Assembly: GCA_021800255.1 (NCBI GenBank)
Contig: JAJYZC010000013.1
Span: 1-56,996 of the forward strand
Origin: Acidobacteriota bacterium
GTDB taxonomy: Bacteria > Acidobacteriota > Terriglobia > Terriglobales > Acidobacteriaceae
Reading direction: 5' to 3'
DNA: 56,996 nt
In this document: one piece after another, positions 15,816 through 24,894 of the stretch
Position numbering within the stretch: position 1 is the first letter of the stretch
How the letters are laid out: each line of letters opens with the position of its first letter
Position numbers and translations under genes: made by a program
Notes under the pieces: model-generated
Database searches by the model: none
Seen by the model: the letters and a program-made list of their open reading frames with translations, nothing else
Told to the model about the DNA's origin: nothing

Positions 15816-16648
15816 ACCACACCTACGAATCGGACGGGGCGCGGCTGGGTTACAGCGACATTGGGGCAGGGAAGCCGGTAATCTTCCTGCACCCCACGCC
15901 GGTTGACCGTGAATACTGGCGGCCGCTGAGCGAAGAACTCGCCGGCGTGCGCGCCATCATTCCCGATCTGCGCGGGCATGGAGTTTCGGAATTGGGCGGA
16001 AACCTGCCTGTGGGCGGCTTCGAGCGCGTTCCGGATGCTCCCGTGCTGACTATGGCGCAATTGGCCTCCGATGTGCTGGTCCTGTTGGACCATTTGAAAA
16101 TTTCGGAGGCGATTTTTGTGGGCTGCTCGATCGGCGGGTACGTGCTGCTCGAACTATGGCGCCGGAATCCGGAACAGATGCGCGGGCTGGCTTTTATGTG
16201 CTCGAAGCCGCAGGCGGACGCGGAGCCAAACCTGGCCCGGCGGGCGGAGATCATCGCGCAGGCGCGAGCCGCGGGCGTCATGGGAATCTTCGACGCCATG
16301 GTGCAGAGCCAGATCGGGGCGACCGCCCGGCAGCGGCGCCCAGAGATAGTGGCCGCCATGCGCGCCCGCATGTCGCTTTCTGCGGAAGCCCTGGTGGCCG
16401 TGCAGGCGGGATTAGCGGTGCGGCCGGACTCCCTGCCGGCGGTGGCCACTATAGACGCGCCCATGCTGGCCATTGCGGGCGGAGAGGACGCGAGCGCAAC
16501 TCCAGCCGAGATGGAAGCCTTCCGCGCCGCGCCAGGCGGGTGCCAGTATCACCTGCTGCCCGATGCGGGGCACTTTGCCGCCTATGAGCAACCGCGCAAT
16601 GTAGCGAATCTGCTCACCGCGTGGATGAAACGGATCAAACAGTCATAG
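15812..16648 (+). CDS. Alpha/beta-fold hydrolase
   Basis: This 278-residue protein carries the alpha/beta-hydrolase fold: an oxyanion region FLHPTPVDREYW at 25-36, the nucleophile elbow GCSIGGY (Ser 106), an Asp in a loop near GGEDASATP, and the catalytic His near residue 254 in PDAGHFAAYE. The strand PDLRGHGVSE is typical of esterases and haloperoxidase-like members. The substrate cannot be inferred. The ATG at 15812 overlaps the stop of the PspC gene; the same frame is open upstream but lacks a signal or ribosome site. No signal peptide, so probably cytoplasmic. Confidence 0.85.
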   Translation: MNHTYESDGARLGYSDIGAGKPVIFLHPTPVDREYWRPLSEELAGVRAIIPDLRGHGVSELGGNLPVGGFERVPDAPVLTMAQLASDVLVLLDHLKISEAIFVGCSIGGYVLLELWRRNPEQMRGLAFMCSKPQADAEPNLARRAEIIAQARAAGVMGIFDAMVQSQIGATARQRRPEIVAAMRARMSLSAEALVAVQAGLAVRPDSLPAVATIDAPMLAIAGGEDASATPAEMEAFRAAPGGCQYHLLPDAGHFAAYEQPRNVANLLTAWMKRIKQS

Positions 16649-16717
16649 CTCACCGCTTGCGTGGCCGGAATCGCTGTCTTTGACCGCTTGGATTCGTTTC
16701 TTCGAGTTCGTGTTTTT

Positions 16718-16739
16718 CCAGGTCCCAAGGGGGACCTGG
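16718..16739. repeat. Palindromic repeat, copy 1 (CCAGGTCCC...GGGACCTGG)
   Basis: CCAGGTCCC (16718-16726) and GGGACCTGG (16731-16739) form a perfect nine-bp stem with a four-base loop, followed by GGCGCCCCAGG. The same stem reappears at 45662-45686. It lies between two genes and looks like a REP-type dispersed repeat of this genome. It might also act as a bidirectional terminator. Confidence 0.65.
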
Positions 16740-16800
16740 GGCGCCCCAGGATGGTGCAAAATCAAGCGGTCAGAGACCTCTGATGCACAGGAGACATTCT

Positions 16801-17361
16801 ATGGATAACTTGACGATCAGCAATCCGGGACGGCGGAGGTTTTTGCGCACTGCGCCGGCTGCCGCAGCCGCAGGTTTTACACTCAGCGAGGCGCTGCTGC
16901 GTAGCTCCGGTGCAGAGGCGCAAGCGATTTTGCACGTCCCTTCGGCTCCGTATGAGATCATCGCAGCGCATCAAATTCAAGATGATCTTGCGGCTCTTGC
17001 CGCCCATCCAGGCAGCAAGACGCTGGTGAGCGAAGAGCACTTCACGATAGTTCTGGCCGCGGAGAAGAAAGCCGCCGCCAAAGAGTTCGAGTGGCACGAG
17101 TATCGAGACCATATCTTTTATATTTGCGACGGCTCGACCATCTACGAGCTCGGCGGAACGCCGCAGAACCCCCACCGCACCGGGCCGGGCGAGTGGCTGG
17201 CGCCGGCGTCGGAAGGTGCGGCGAAGGTAACGCTGCACAAGGGCGATTACCTGGTGATTCCGCGCGGCACGCCGCACAAGCGGACCACCCCGGAGAGTGT
17301 CACATTCATGCTGACCGCGCCCATGACCCCTCGCGCGGGAATCGAGCCAGTAAAAGCATAG
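16801..17361 (+). CDS. Tat-exported cupin-domain protein
   Basis: A 186-residue protein with a twin-arginine signal peptide at the N-terminus (GRRRFLRTAPAAAAAGFTL). Such signals are usually used by proteins that fold and bind a cofactor before export. Residues 65-180 match a cupin barrel: FEWHEYRDHIFYICDG supplies motif 1 (His-x3-Asp-His) and KGDYLVIPRGTPHKR supplies motif 2 with its final His. The metal and reaction are unknown. AGGAGA lies eight bases before the ATG at 16801; an ATG at 16783 precedes that ribosome site and is unlikely. The gap before it holds the palindrome at 16718. Confidence 0.8.
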   Translation: MDNLTISNPGRRRFLRTAPAAAAAGFTLSEALLRSSGAEAQAILHVPSAPYEIIAAHQIQDDLAALAAHPGSKTLVSEEHFTIVLAAEKKAAAKEFEWHEYRDHIFYICDGSTIYELGGTPQNPHRTGPGEWLAPASEGAAKVTLHKGDYLVIPRGTPHKRTTPESVTFMLTAPMTPRAGIEPVKA

Positions 17362-17490
17362 TTCGGTGCGGGCGTTCGCCGGCGGAGGATGCTGCGCAGC
17401 TCGTGCGCTGAGGCTGCCCGGCGCCCGTCCGCTGCTCCAAAAAAATAGGCTCGCACCGCCGCGCTTCCATCCCCGTTTACACTGAAGGGA

Positions 17491-20100
17491 ATGGCGGAAG
17501 AAAAGGAATTGCGTTACGATCCGGCGGCCATCGAGGCCAAGTGGCAGGAGCGTTGGGCCGCGAACCCCAAGCTCTATGCGGCTGAGCCAGCCTCAAGCAG
17601 CAAGCCCAAATACTACGTGCTGGAGATGCTGCCCTATCCCAGCGGCCAGTTGCACATGGGCCATGTGCGCAACTACTCCATAGGCGACGCGCTGGCGCGG
17701 CACATGTGGATGCGCGGCTATAACGTGCTGCACCCCATGGGCTGGGACGCCTTCGGCTTGCCGGCGGAAAACGCCGCACTCAAGAACAACACGCCGCCGC
17801 GGGAGTGGACGCTCCGGAATATCGCCGCCATGAAACGGCAGATGCTGCGCCTCGGTCTGGGCTACGACTGGGCGACGGAAGTGACGACCTGCCTGCCCGG
17901 CTACTACCGCTGGAACCAGTGGTTCTTTTTGCGCATGTACGAGAAGGGGCTGGTCTACCGCAAGAAGAGCAAGGTGAACTGGTGCCCGGAGTGCGCCACC
18001 GTGCTCGCCAACGAGCAGGTGGTGGACGGCTGCTGCTGGCGCCACGAAGACACCAAAGTGGAACAGCGCGACCTGGAGCAGTGGTTCCTGCGCATCACCG
18101 CCTACGCCCAGGAGTTGCTCGACGGGCTCGAAAAACTGGACGGCTGGCCGGAAAAGGTGCGCACCATGCAGCGCAACTGGATTGGGCGCAGCGAAGGCAC
18201 GGAGGTCGACTTTTTCCTGGCGGAAAATGTCGACGAGGGACTAGGGACTAGGGACGAAGGACGAGAAGTACAGGGAGGATTAGGGATCAGGGGTCAGAGA
18301 TCAGAAAGGCAACGCATTCGCGTCTTCACCACGCGCGTGGACACGATCTTCGGCGCCACCAGCGTGCAGTTGGCCCCGGAGCATCCGGTGACAGAAGCCT
18401 TCTGCGCGGCTGACGCGGAGTTGAAAGCGAAGGTCGATGAACTCATCGAGCAGCAGACTAGGGCGCGCGAAGCCGGAGACGTGGGCGCGATTGAGAAGCA
18501 CGGCGTTCCGGCGGGCCGCTTCGCCATCAATCCCTATAACGGCGAGCGCGTGCCCATCTGGGTGGCCAATTACGTGCTGATGGAGTACGGCACCGGCGCC
18601 ATCATGAGCGTTCCGGGGCACGACCAGCGCGACTTCGAATTTGCAAAGAAATATGGGATCGAGATTCGGCGGGTGATTGCGGCGGCCGGTCCCGAAGCCG
18701 TGGAACAGGAGCTGCCCTTCACCTCCGAAGATGGCGTGCTGGTGAACTCCGGCGAGTACGACGGGCTGACCTGCGCGGCAGCGCAGAAGAAGCTGCAGGA
18801 GGTTGCAGCGGCCGGCGGATTCGGCGAAGCCAAGGTCACGTATCGCTTGAAGGATTGGGGCGTGAGCCGGCAACGGTACTGGGGCACCCCGATTCCCATG
18901 ATTCACTGCGAACGGGACGGACTGGTTCCCGTGCCGGACGAGCAGTTGCCGGTGGTGCTGCCCGAGCAGATCGAGATTACGCAGCAGGGCGGCTCGCCTT
19001 TGGCGCGCGTGCCGGAGTTCGTAAACACCACCTGCCCCAAGTGCGGGGGCCCGGCGCGGCGCGAGACCGACACCATGGACACGTTCATCGATTCAAGCTG
19101 GTATTTTTACCGCTACACCGGCGCCCAGAACGCTCGCGCGCCATTTGATTCTGCCAAGGCGCGGTACTGGTTTCCCATCGACCAGTACATCGGCGGCGTG
19201 GAGCACGCCATTCTGCACCTGATCTACTCGCGCTTCTGGACGAAGGTCATGCGCGATCTGGGCTTGATCGAGAACGGCGAGCCGGCGCGGCGGCTGTTCA
19301 CGCAAGGGATGGTCATTAAGGACGGAGCCAAGATGTCCAAGTCCAAGGGCAACGTGGTTTCGCCCGACGACATGGTGGCCCGCTACGGCGCCGACGCCAC
19401 GCGCATGTACGCGCTCTTCGCCGCGCCGCCCGACCGCGATCTGGACTGGCAGGAAGACGGGGTGGCCGGCGTCAGCCGCTTTCTGGGGCGCGTGTACCGG
19501 CTGGTGATGAAGTATGCTCCAATCGCGCGTAGGGTGAGAGGAGAGAATGTAGCTCTTCCCGTTCTACACTCCGGCCCGCAAAATATATTGGAGGATGCCG
19601 AATCGAAGCTGCAGCGCAAGCTGCACCAGACCATCGCCAAGATCACTCAGGATTTCGAGGGCCGCTGGCACTTCAACACCTGCGTAGCTTCGATCATGGA
19701 ACTGGTCAACTCGATTCAGTCTGCCGATGCCTCAATAGCTTCGGGCGGCGTAAACCCGGCAGTTATCGTCGAATTGATGCGCACTCTGGTGCTGCTGCTG
19801 GCGCCCTTTGCGCCCTATCTGGCAGCGGAGCTGTGGGAAGAATTGGGCGAGCAGGGAGATATTCTCCGCGCGCCCTGGCCGGTGAGCGATCCGGAGCTGG
19901 CGAAGGAAGAAGAATTGGAGGTTCCAGTGCAAATCAACGGCAAACTGGTGACGGTGGTGCGTGTGGCCGCCGCCGCCGCCGCGGAAGCGATGGAAACAGC
20001 GGCGTTGAGTGACGAGAAGGTGCGGTCGCGCGCGGCGGGCAAGCGCGTGGTCAAAGTGATTGTCGTCGCCGGCAAGCTGGTCAACCTGGTGGTGAAGTGA
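17491..20100 (+). CDS. leuS: Leucyl-tRNA synthetase
   Basis: LeuRS charges tRNA-Leu with leucine in the cytoplasm. The 869-residue protein has the HIGH-type motif HMGH at 55-58, the CP1 editing domain from about 220 to 420, the GSSWYFYRY-like segment (SSWYFYRYTG) and the KMSKS motif at 614-618. The C-terminal anticodon and tRNA-binding domains are complete. Two stretches look inserted: residues about 247-273 in the editing domain, encoded by a simple repeat (see 18231-18308), and a less conserved one around 675-705. The frame remains intact. The next gene starts inside the stop codon. Confidence 0.96.
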   Translation: MAEEKELRYDPAAIEAKWQERWAANPKLYAAEPASSSKPKYYVLEMLPYPSGQLHMGHVRNYSIGDALARHMWMRGYNVLHPMGWDAFGLPAENAALKNNTPPREWTLRNIAAMKRQMLRLGLGYDWATEVTTCLPGYYRWNQWFFLRMYEKGLVYRKKSKVNWCPECATVLANEQVVDGCCWRHEDTKVEQRDLEQWFLRITAYAQELLDGLEKLDGWPEKVRTMQRNWIGRSEGTEVDFFLAENVDEGLGTRDEGREVQGGLGIRGQRSERQRIRVFTTRVDTIFGATSVQLAPEHPVTEAFCAADAELKAKVDELIEQQTRAREAGDVGAIEKHGVPAGRFAINPYNGERVPIWVANYVLMEYGTGAIMSVPGHDQRDFEFAKKYGIEIRRVIAAAGPEAVEQELPFTSEDGVLVNSGEYDGLTCAAAQKKLQEVAAAGGFGEAKVTYRLKDWGVSRQRYWGTPIPMIHCERDGLVPVPDEQLPVVLPEQIEITQQGGSPLARVPEFVNTTCPKCGGPARRETDTMDTFIDSSWYFYRYTGAQNARAPFDSAKARYWFPIDQYIGGVEHAILHLIYSRFWTKVMRDLGLIENGEPARRLFTQGMVIKDGAKMSKSKGNVVSPDDMVARYGADATRMYALFAAPPDRDLDWQEDGVAGVSRFLGRVYRLVMKYAPIARRVRGENVALPVLHSGPQNILEDAESKLQRKLHQTIAKITQDFEGRWHFNTCVASIMELVNSIQSADASIASGGVNPAVIVELMRTLVLLLAPFAPYLAAELWEELGEQGDILRAPWPVSDPELAKEEELEVPVQINGKLVTVVRVAAAAAAEAMETAALSDEKVRSRAAGKRVVKVIVVAGKLVNLVVK
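18231..18308. repeat. Simple-sequence insertion inside leuS (GGGACTA/GGGATCA-type units)
   Basis: The stretch is built of imperfect heptamers such as GGGACTA and GGGATCA, with tandem copies near 18238-18253 and degenerate ones to 18308. It encodes a Gly/Arg/Glu-rich segment (DEGLGTRDEGREVQGGLGIR) not typical of LeuRS. The length has kept the reading frame. Such units are usually intergenic, so this looks like an in-frame invasion of a coding sequence. Confidence 0.65.
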
Positions 20101-21026
20101 ACGCAGAGACAACCTTACGCCAGCCTGTGCGCGCCACCCAGAAGGTAGTAGACCAGATGGGATGGGTCTTCCGCCGGCCGCAGTTGACGGGGATGGAGAT
20201 CGGCTGGCGTTGGCTTTTTGCCGCGCCCTTCCTCTATCTGTGCCGGCTGCAGGTCCAGCGCATCGCCGCGCTCTTGCCGCCGGATCAGGCCGGACTGGTC
20301 CATCTCAGCATGGGCAATCCATGGATTACCGCGGTGCGCATCAGCGACGCATGGGTGCTCTACGAGCCTTATGTGGTGCACACTTTCTACTGGCTGGCCC
20401 CTCTGGGCATCCTCGCGTGGTCGCTGCTGGCCGGCTTCGGGCGGGCCGCCCTCCTCAAGCGCATGGAGCCCGGCGTGCGGTTCCGGCCGTTCTCGATCAT
20501 GACCCTCCAGGCGGGCTGGGTTTTGCTTCTGTGCGCCATCTACTTCGCCTGGTACAAGTCCATTCAGTGGGTCGCGATAACGCACATCAACCTCAATGGC
20601 AACGTCAATCTGGTGGGCTACTTCGTTTGGGTGATCTTTCTGTCTCTGGGCTTCTTCTCGCTCTTTGCGGTTATCAGTTGGTCTTTCACCATCGCGCCCA
20701 TACTGGCGCTGCTTGAGAACCGCTCGCCGCTTTCAGCCCTCATCGCCAGCTTTAAGCTAGGAAAGGCATTCACCGGCAAGCTGATGGAGACCAACCTGGA
20801 TATGGGCATTGTGAAACTGATGATCCTCGTGCTGGCCATGGTGATTTCGGCTGCGCCGCTGCCCTTCGCACAAGAGCTGGGCAACGGCGCCATGCACTTG
20901 GCGGTGGCCGCTTCCGGCATCTTTTATTGCGTGGCTGGCGATTACTTTCAGGTGGTGCGGCTGAAGGGATTCGTGGAATTCTGGCGCCTCTTCCGCGGCC
21001 TCCAGGTGAGCCCGGCCGCCGGCTGA
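20097..21026 (+). CDS. Multi-pass membrane protein of unknown function
   Basis: A 309-residue protein with about six predicted membrane helices (for example around ALPFLYLC-like residues 38-50, the YWLAPLGILAWSLLAGFG region, VNLVGYFVWVIFLSLGFFSLF, and the LMILVLAMVISAAPLPF helix). A conserved family is not recognised, though it superficially resembles YIP1-type or acidobacterial uncharacterised membrane proteins. The GTG start overlaps the leuS stop (GTGA), so translation is coupled to leuS. The function is unknown; the coupling may be only positional. Confidence 0.7.
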   Translation: MNAETTLRQPVRATQKVVDQMGWVFRRPQLTGMEIGWRWLFAAPFLYLCRLQVQRIAALLPPDQAGLVHLSMGNPWITAVRISDAWVLYEPYVVHTFYWLAPLGILAWSLLAGFGRAALLKRMEPGVRFRPFSIMTLQAGWVLLLCAIYFAWYKSIQWVAITHINLNGNVNLVGYFVWVIFLSLGFFSLFAVISWSFTIAPILALLENRSPLSALIASFKLGKAFTGKLMETNLDMGIVKLMILVLAMVISAAPLPFAQELGNGAMHLAVAASGIFYCVAGDYFQVVRLKGFVEFWRLFRGLQVSPAAG

Positions 21027-21132
21027 AGAACGATCAGAGCTATCGCCGCAAGAGGCCGGTGGGAGTATATTGGTTTGCAGCCGAAAGGCAAAACGGAGAT
21101 TCTGGTTCAAACTTCTACTTATAAGGAATGAA

Positions 21133-22710
21133 ATGTCAAAATCCGCTTTCTCGTGCCTTGCACTCGCCCTGGTTGCGGCAGCGCCCTTGCTGGCCGCACA
21201 AGCCACGAATCCCCCGGCAAAACCAAAATCGCCGAATGCGCAATCCAGCCCCGTACCCAAAGAGCGCACCGTCGTCACGCACGCCTCCGTCACCATCAAC
21301 GGCAAGACCATCCCCTACTCCGCTACGGCTGGAACCATCCTTCTCTACAACAAAGAGCACAAGCCCACCGCCAGCGTCTTCTACATCGCCTACACCAAAG
21401 ACGGCGTAATGGATCCCGCGGACAGACCCATCACTTTTTCATACAACGGAGGCCCTGGCGCCGCTTCGGCGCTGGTGAACGTCGGCGGCTTCGGCCCGCG
21501 CCGCATCGTCTGGCCGCATCCCGGCAGTTCTCAAGGCGAGCTTCCGCCCTACCATCTCATCGATAACCAGTACAGCATCCTGAATAAAACCGACCTCGTC
21601 TTCATTGACGCTGTGGGAACCGGCTACAGCCGGATCGTGGGCAAGGGCACACCCAAGATGTTCTACGGCTTCAACGAAGACGCCGCCGCCTTCTCCCAAT
21701 TCATCCAGCGATACGTCGCTCGCAACGACCGTTGGAACTCGCCCAAATTCCTGCTCGGCGAAAGCTACGGAACCACCCGCGACGCCCTTCTTGCCAACGA
21801 CCTCGTTAACCAGGGCATCTACCTGAACGGCGTCATCCTGTGCTCCACGGTTCTCGACTTCCAGACCATCGATTTCTCGCCCGGCAACGATCTTCCCTAC
21901 ATCTTTTATCTGCCGTCTTACGCCGCCTCGGCCTGGTATCATCACAAGCTCAGCCCCCAGCCGTCCAGCATCGAGTCGGTCGTTGACAAGGCCGAACAGT
22001 TTGCTTCCGGCCCCTATCTTGAAGCCCTGTTTGCCGGCCAGACCCTGTCCGCCAGCCGGAAGCAGCAAATCGCCGCACAGCTTTCGCTTCTCACCGGAAT
22101 CCCGGCCAGCCTCTGGATCAAAGCCAATCTGCGCATGACCCTCCCCGTTTTCATGCGCCGTGAGATCGGTTCCACGGGCCCCATGACCGGCCGCTATGAC
22201 TCACGCTTTATCACGCCGGAGCTGCAACCGCTTCTGCCCGTTTCCGGCACTGATTCCGCCGGAGCCACCAGCACCGCCATCATGGGCGCGCTCACGGCGG
22301 CATTCGACGGCTATCTCAGCCACACCCTCCAGTACCAGAGCAGCCGCCTCTACGTCCAGTTGAGCGCAAACGTCTATCGCCAGTGGGACTGGAAGTATCA
22401 GCCGCTGGTCGGCGACCTGGACGCCTCCGTCGGCGCTACGGTGGGCCGCAACGTCGCCCCGGCTCTGGCGCGGGCCATGAACAACGACCCCGGCATGAAG
22501 GTCATGTTCAACAACGGCTATTACGATATGGCCACCCCGTTCTTCGCCACGCTCTACACCGTGCGCCACATGCCGGTCACCGCAGCCGAGCAGACCAACA
22601 TTCATTTCTACTACTATCCCGTCGGACACATGCTCTACCTCAACCTCCAAGCGATGCCCGCTCTCCAAAAGAACATTGACAGCTTCATCGCTTCGGCCGC
22701 CCACCCATAA
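21133..22710 (+). CDS. Secreted serine carboxypeptidase, peptidase family S10
   Basis: A 525-residue exported peptidase that should remove C-terminal residues, working best at acidic pH. The signal peptide is residues 1-22 (LALVAAAPLLAAQ). The S10 fold is clear: oxyanion segment FSYNGGPGAAS at 103-112, nucleophile Ser 211 in GESYGTTR, the Asp in MFNNGYYDMATPF and the His in YYPVGHMLYLN near the C-terminus. The ATG at 21133 is preceded by TAAGGA at good spacing. The 20 residues before it in the open frame lack a ribosome site. It stands alone, convergent with the MCE gene. Confidence 0.92.
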   Translation: MSKSAFSCLALALVAAAPLLAAQATNPPAKPKSPNAQSSPVPKERTVVTHASVTINGKTIPYSATAGTILLYNKEHKPTASVFYIAYTKDGVMDPADRPITFSYNGGPGAASALVNVGGFGPRRIVWPHPGSSQGELPPYHLIDNQYSILNKTDLVFIDAVGTGYSRIVGKGTPKMFYGFNEDAAAFSQFIQRYVARNDRWNSPKFLLGESYGTTRDALLANDLVNQGIYLNGVILCSTVLDFQTIDFSPGNDLPYIFYLPSYAASAWYHHKLSPQPSSIESVVDKAEQFASGPYLEALFAGQTLSASRKQQIAAQLSLLTGIPASLWIKANLRMTLPVFMRREIGSTGPMTGRYDSRFITPELQPLLPVSGTDSAGATSTAIMGALTAAFDGYLSHTLQYQSSRLYVQLSANVYRQWDWKYQPLVGDLDASVGATVGRNVAPALARAMNNDPGMKVMFNNGYYDMATPFFATLYTVRHMPVTAAEQTNIHFYYYPVGHMLYLNLQAMPALQKNIDSFIASAAHP

Positions 22711-22727
22711 GGGCGGCTGCCCCGCGT

Positions 22728-23804
22728 TTAAAACAGCTTGAGCCGGATGACCAGGTATTTTTTGGGGTTCTCGCGCATCCCCTTCATTAACTGCTGCGCC
22801 TGGTCCGCGGCCTGATTGAGATGGTTGTAGAGAGCGCGATTTTTGGCCAGTTGGCCCAGCGTACCCTGTCCCGAATTGATGCTTTTGAGCAGGGCGTCCA
22901 GGTTGGTGACGGTGTCGCCGAGCTTTTGCGCGAAGGCAGGATCCTTAGCCAGCTTGCCTAAAGCGCCTTTGCCGGCGTTGATCTGCGCCATGAGCTGATT
23001 GACGTTGGCAACGGCGGCATTCAAGTTCTTATAGAGCGAGTCGTCATGAAGCAGCTTGCCGGCCGTGCCTTTCCCCTCGTCGAGCGACGTGGTTACGTCG
23101 TTGAGCCGCGTGACCGCCGAGTTGAACCGGTTGTAGAGGGTGTCGTCGGTCATTAACTTGCCCAGCGTGCCCTTGCCGGCGCGAAGGTTGCTGGTGATGA
23201 CGGCGAGATTGTCGGTCATCTGGGCGAATTTCTTCGCTTCCGCGGGGTCGTTGATTAAGCGGCCGATGGTTCCACGCTCGCTGTTGAGGCTGTTGACCAG
23301 GATCTGGGCCTTCCCCATGAGCGTATTTACCTGCTTCAGTCCGGCCTCGCTGGTGCTGACCAGGTCTTGAAGATCGGGTGCGCCGGAAGAAGACAGCACC
23401 GCGCCATCGGCCGGCGGAGGCCCGGTAGCGCGCGTCGAGTCAATATCGACAAAGCTATCGCCCAGAACTCCGGCTTGCGTGATGGTAGCCGTCGAATCTG
23501 TGTGCAGCCCGCGCAGGTACTGCCCGCCCACGCGCATGATGACCTCTACCGGGTTGGGATTGTGCCCTGGGACGACCCGGATGCGGGCTACGTTGCCGAT
23601 GGTCACGCCTTCCAGGGTGACCGGGGCGCCCGGCTTCAATCCCGAGGCGTCGTTAAAGTAGCAGAGGAGCGTGAGCTTGTGCGTAAAGAGGCCGCCCGTT
23701 GTGCCCGACATGAGGAAGATAAGGCCGATGAGCACAGCCACGCCCATCAAGACCAATGCCCCTACTCTCAGTTGCGACCACTGAATCTCTTTACGGCTTG
23801 GCAC
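22728..23804 (-). CDS. MCE/MlaD-domain protein
   Basis: About 358 residues from a GTG at 23804, which has AGAGGAG five bases upstream; a TTG at 23867 would extend it and overlap acpS. A membrane anchor (residues 12-36, ALVLMGVAVLIGLIFLMSG) is followed by the MCE/MlaD domain at about 40-135 (FNDASGLKPGAPVTLEGVTIG). MlaD-type proteins carry phospholipids between membranes. The C-terminal part has four imperfect repeats of about 45 residues with the pattern GKGTLGKLMxDxxLYxxxN, likely a long helical arm or tube. Partner ATPase and permease (MlaF/MlaE) are not in the window. It probably forms a unit with acpS. Confidence 0.85.
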   Translation of the reverse strand: MPSRKEIQWSQLRVGALVLMGVAVLIGLIFLMSGTTGGLFTHKLTLLCYFNDASGLKPGAPVTLEGVTIGNVARIRVVPGHNPNPVEVIMRVGGQYLRGLHTDSTATITQAGVLGDSFVDIDSTRATGPPPADGAVLSSSGAPDLQDLVSTSEAGLKQVNTLMGKAQILVNSLNSERGTIGRLINDPAEAKKFAQMTDNLAVITSNLRAGKGTLGKLMTDDTLYNRFNSAVTRLNDVTTSLDEGKGTAGKLLHDDSLYKNLNAAVANVNQLMAQINAGKGALGKLAKDPAFAQKLGDTVTNLDALLKSINSGQGTLGQLAKNRALYNHLNQAADQAQQLMKGMRENPKKYLVIRLKLF

Positions 23805-23863
23805 TTGACTCCTCTTACGACAACCGGCTTGCTGACGCCTTGAGAATAACAGAAAGAGCGCAT

Positions 23864-24247
23864 TCAACTTCCATCTTCCAGCACTACGCTCGCCATGGCC
23901 AAGGAAGCTGTGTGGGAGATGGAAAGCGCGGCGCGCGCCACTCCCTGGCGGGCGGCAATCTGCGCTGCGCGGCCTTGAAAGCTCAAGCCGGGTCTTCCGC
24001 CCCGCTCCCTGAGAACCTCGATCTCCAGCCAGCTCACCCCCTGGCTGATGCCCGTTCCCAAGGCTTTAGCGGCCGCTTCCTTGGCGGCAAAGCGGGCGGC
24101 AAAGCTCTCCGCGGCGTTGCGTTTGCGCAGGCAATAGGCCTGTTCCGCGCCGGTGTAAACGCGGTCGAGAAAGCGCGCGCCATAGCGGTTTATGGATCGC
24201 TGGATGCGCTCGATCTCGATGATATCAATTCCCGAACCGGTAATCAT
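23864..24247 (-). CDS. acpS: Holo-[acyl-carrier-protein] synthase
   Basis: AcpS attaches the 4'-phosphopantetheine arm of CoA to acyl carrier protein in the cytoplasm. The 127-residue protein has the two hallmark motifs: GSGIDIIEIERIQ at 4-16 with the Mg-binding Asp, and FAARFAAKEAAAKALGTG at about 49-66 with the conserved Glu and Lys. The C-terminus has ISHTASLAMASVV. The length is normal. The ATG is at 24247 and the gene runs toward the MCE gene 60 bases away. Confidence 0.94.
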   Translation of the reverse strand: MITGSGIDIIEIERIQRSINRYGARFLDRVYTGAEQAYCLRKRNAAESFAARFAAKEAAAKALGTGISQGVSWLEIEVLRERGGRPGLSFQGRAAQIAARQGVARAALSISHTASLAMASVVLEDGS

Positions 24248-24493
24248 GCTGCTATCAAGCTACAACATGCGGGTTTTCCACCGCTGCCGGGAATGCTGCG
24301 GCGCGATACTGGAGCCCGGCGGCCGGCTCACCTCCAATTACCTGGGAAGGGAGGATAGGCTCGCCCCAGATGCCCGCTGTTTCAAAGCCGGCCAGGCAGC
24401 GTTCGACTCCTGAACAAAGGTTATCTTCATAGGCCCCTCTCCGATAAGCACTTTGTGAAGTTGCGGATGCCGGGAACTGAGCAGGAGCGAAAA

Positions 24494-24859
24494 ATGACGT
24501 CATCTTGGGCGATGCAGGTGAAAGCAGTCTCCGCCGAGGAGCCGGCGCGGCTGGTGCAATCCCTCACAGGGGCAATCCTGGGCTGTGGCGGATGGGTTTT
24601 AAGCCGCGGAGCCAACGATTCGGGCATGGTCAGCATACTCTTCGAGTTCGAGCGGCAGGCATGTGTGGACATCTACAGCATATTGGTCGCCGCGGGGCTC
24701 GAACTGAACCATAACGGGCATACCGGCTTCACCGAGCTTTGCCAGTGCACGCGCAGCCATTTCCAGGATTGCGGCACGGAGATCGCCAGCATCGATTTAG
24801 AGATTCAAACCTTTCCGGTAGAAATGCTGAGCGGGCCTTATCCGGCTACGGCGGCCTGA
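24494..24859 (+). CDS. Hypothetical protein, 121 residues
   Basis: The gene has a good ribosome site (AGGAGC five bases before the ATG at 24494) and coding-like composition. The product has alternating strands and helices: a strand around WAMQVKAV, a helix PARLVQSLTGAILGCG, strands WVLSRG and MVSILFEFE, a helix CVDIYSILVAAGLELN, and a Cys-containing end (ELCQCTRS, DCGTE). The pattern resembles a small ACT-like or ferredoxin-like fold, but I recognise no family. It lies convergent with recG, 35 bases away, and divergent from acpS. The 246-base region before it shows no clear promoter. Confidence 0.6.
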   Translation: MTSSWAMQVKAVSAEEPARLVQSLTGAILGCGGWVLSRGANDSGMVSILFEFERQACVDIYSILVAAGLELNHNGHTGFTELCQCTRSHFQDCGTEIASIDLEIQTFPVEMLSGPYPATAA

Positions 24860-24894
24860 GAAAACGGCGTACAAGTGAGAGAAACGGCCGCTTC

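Noticed and set aside
23805-23867. TTG start for the MCE protein overlapping acpS
   Set aside because: The GTG at 23804 has a strong ribosome site and the extra residues are not typical of MlaD.
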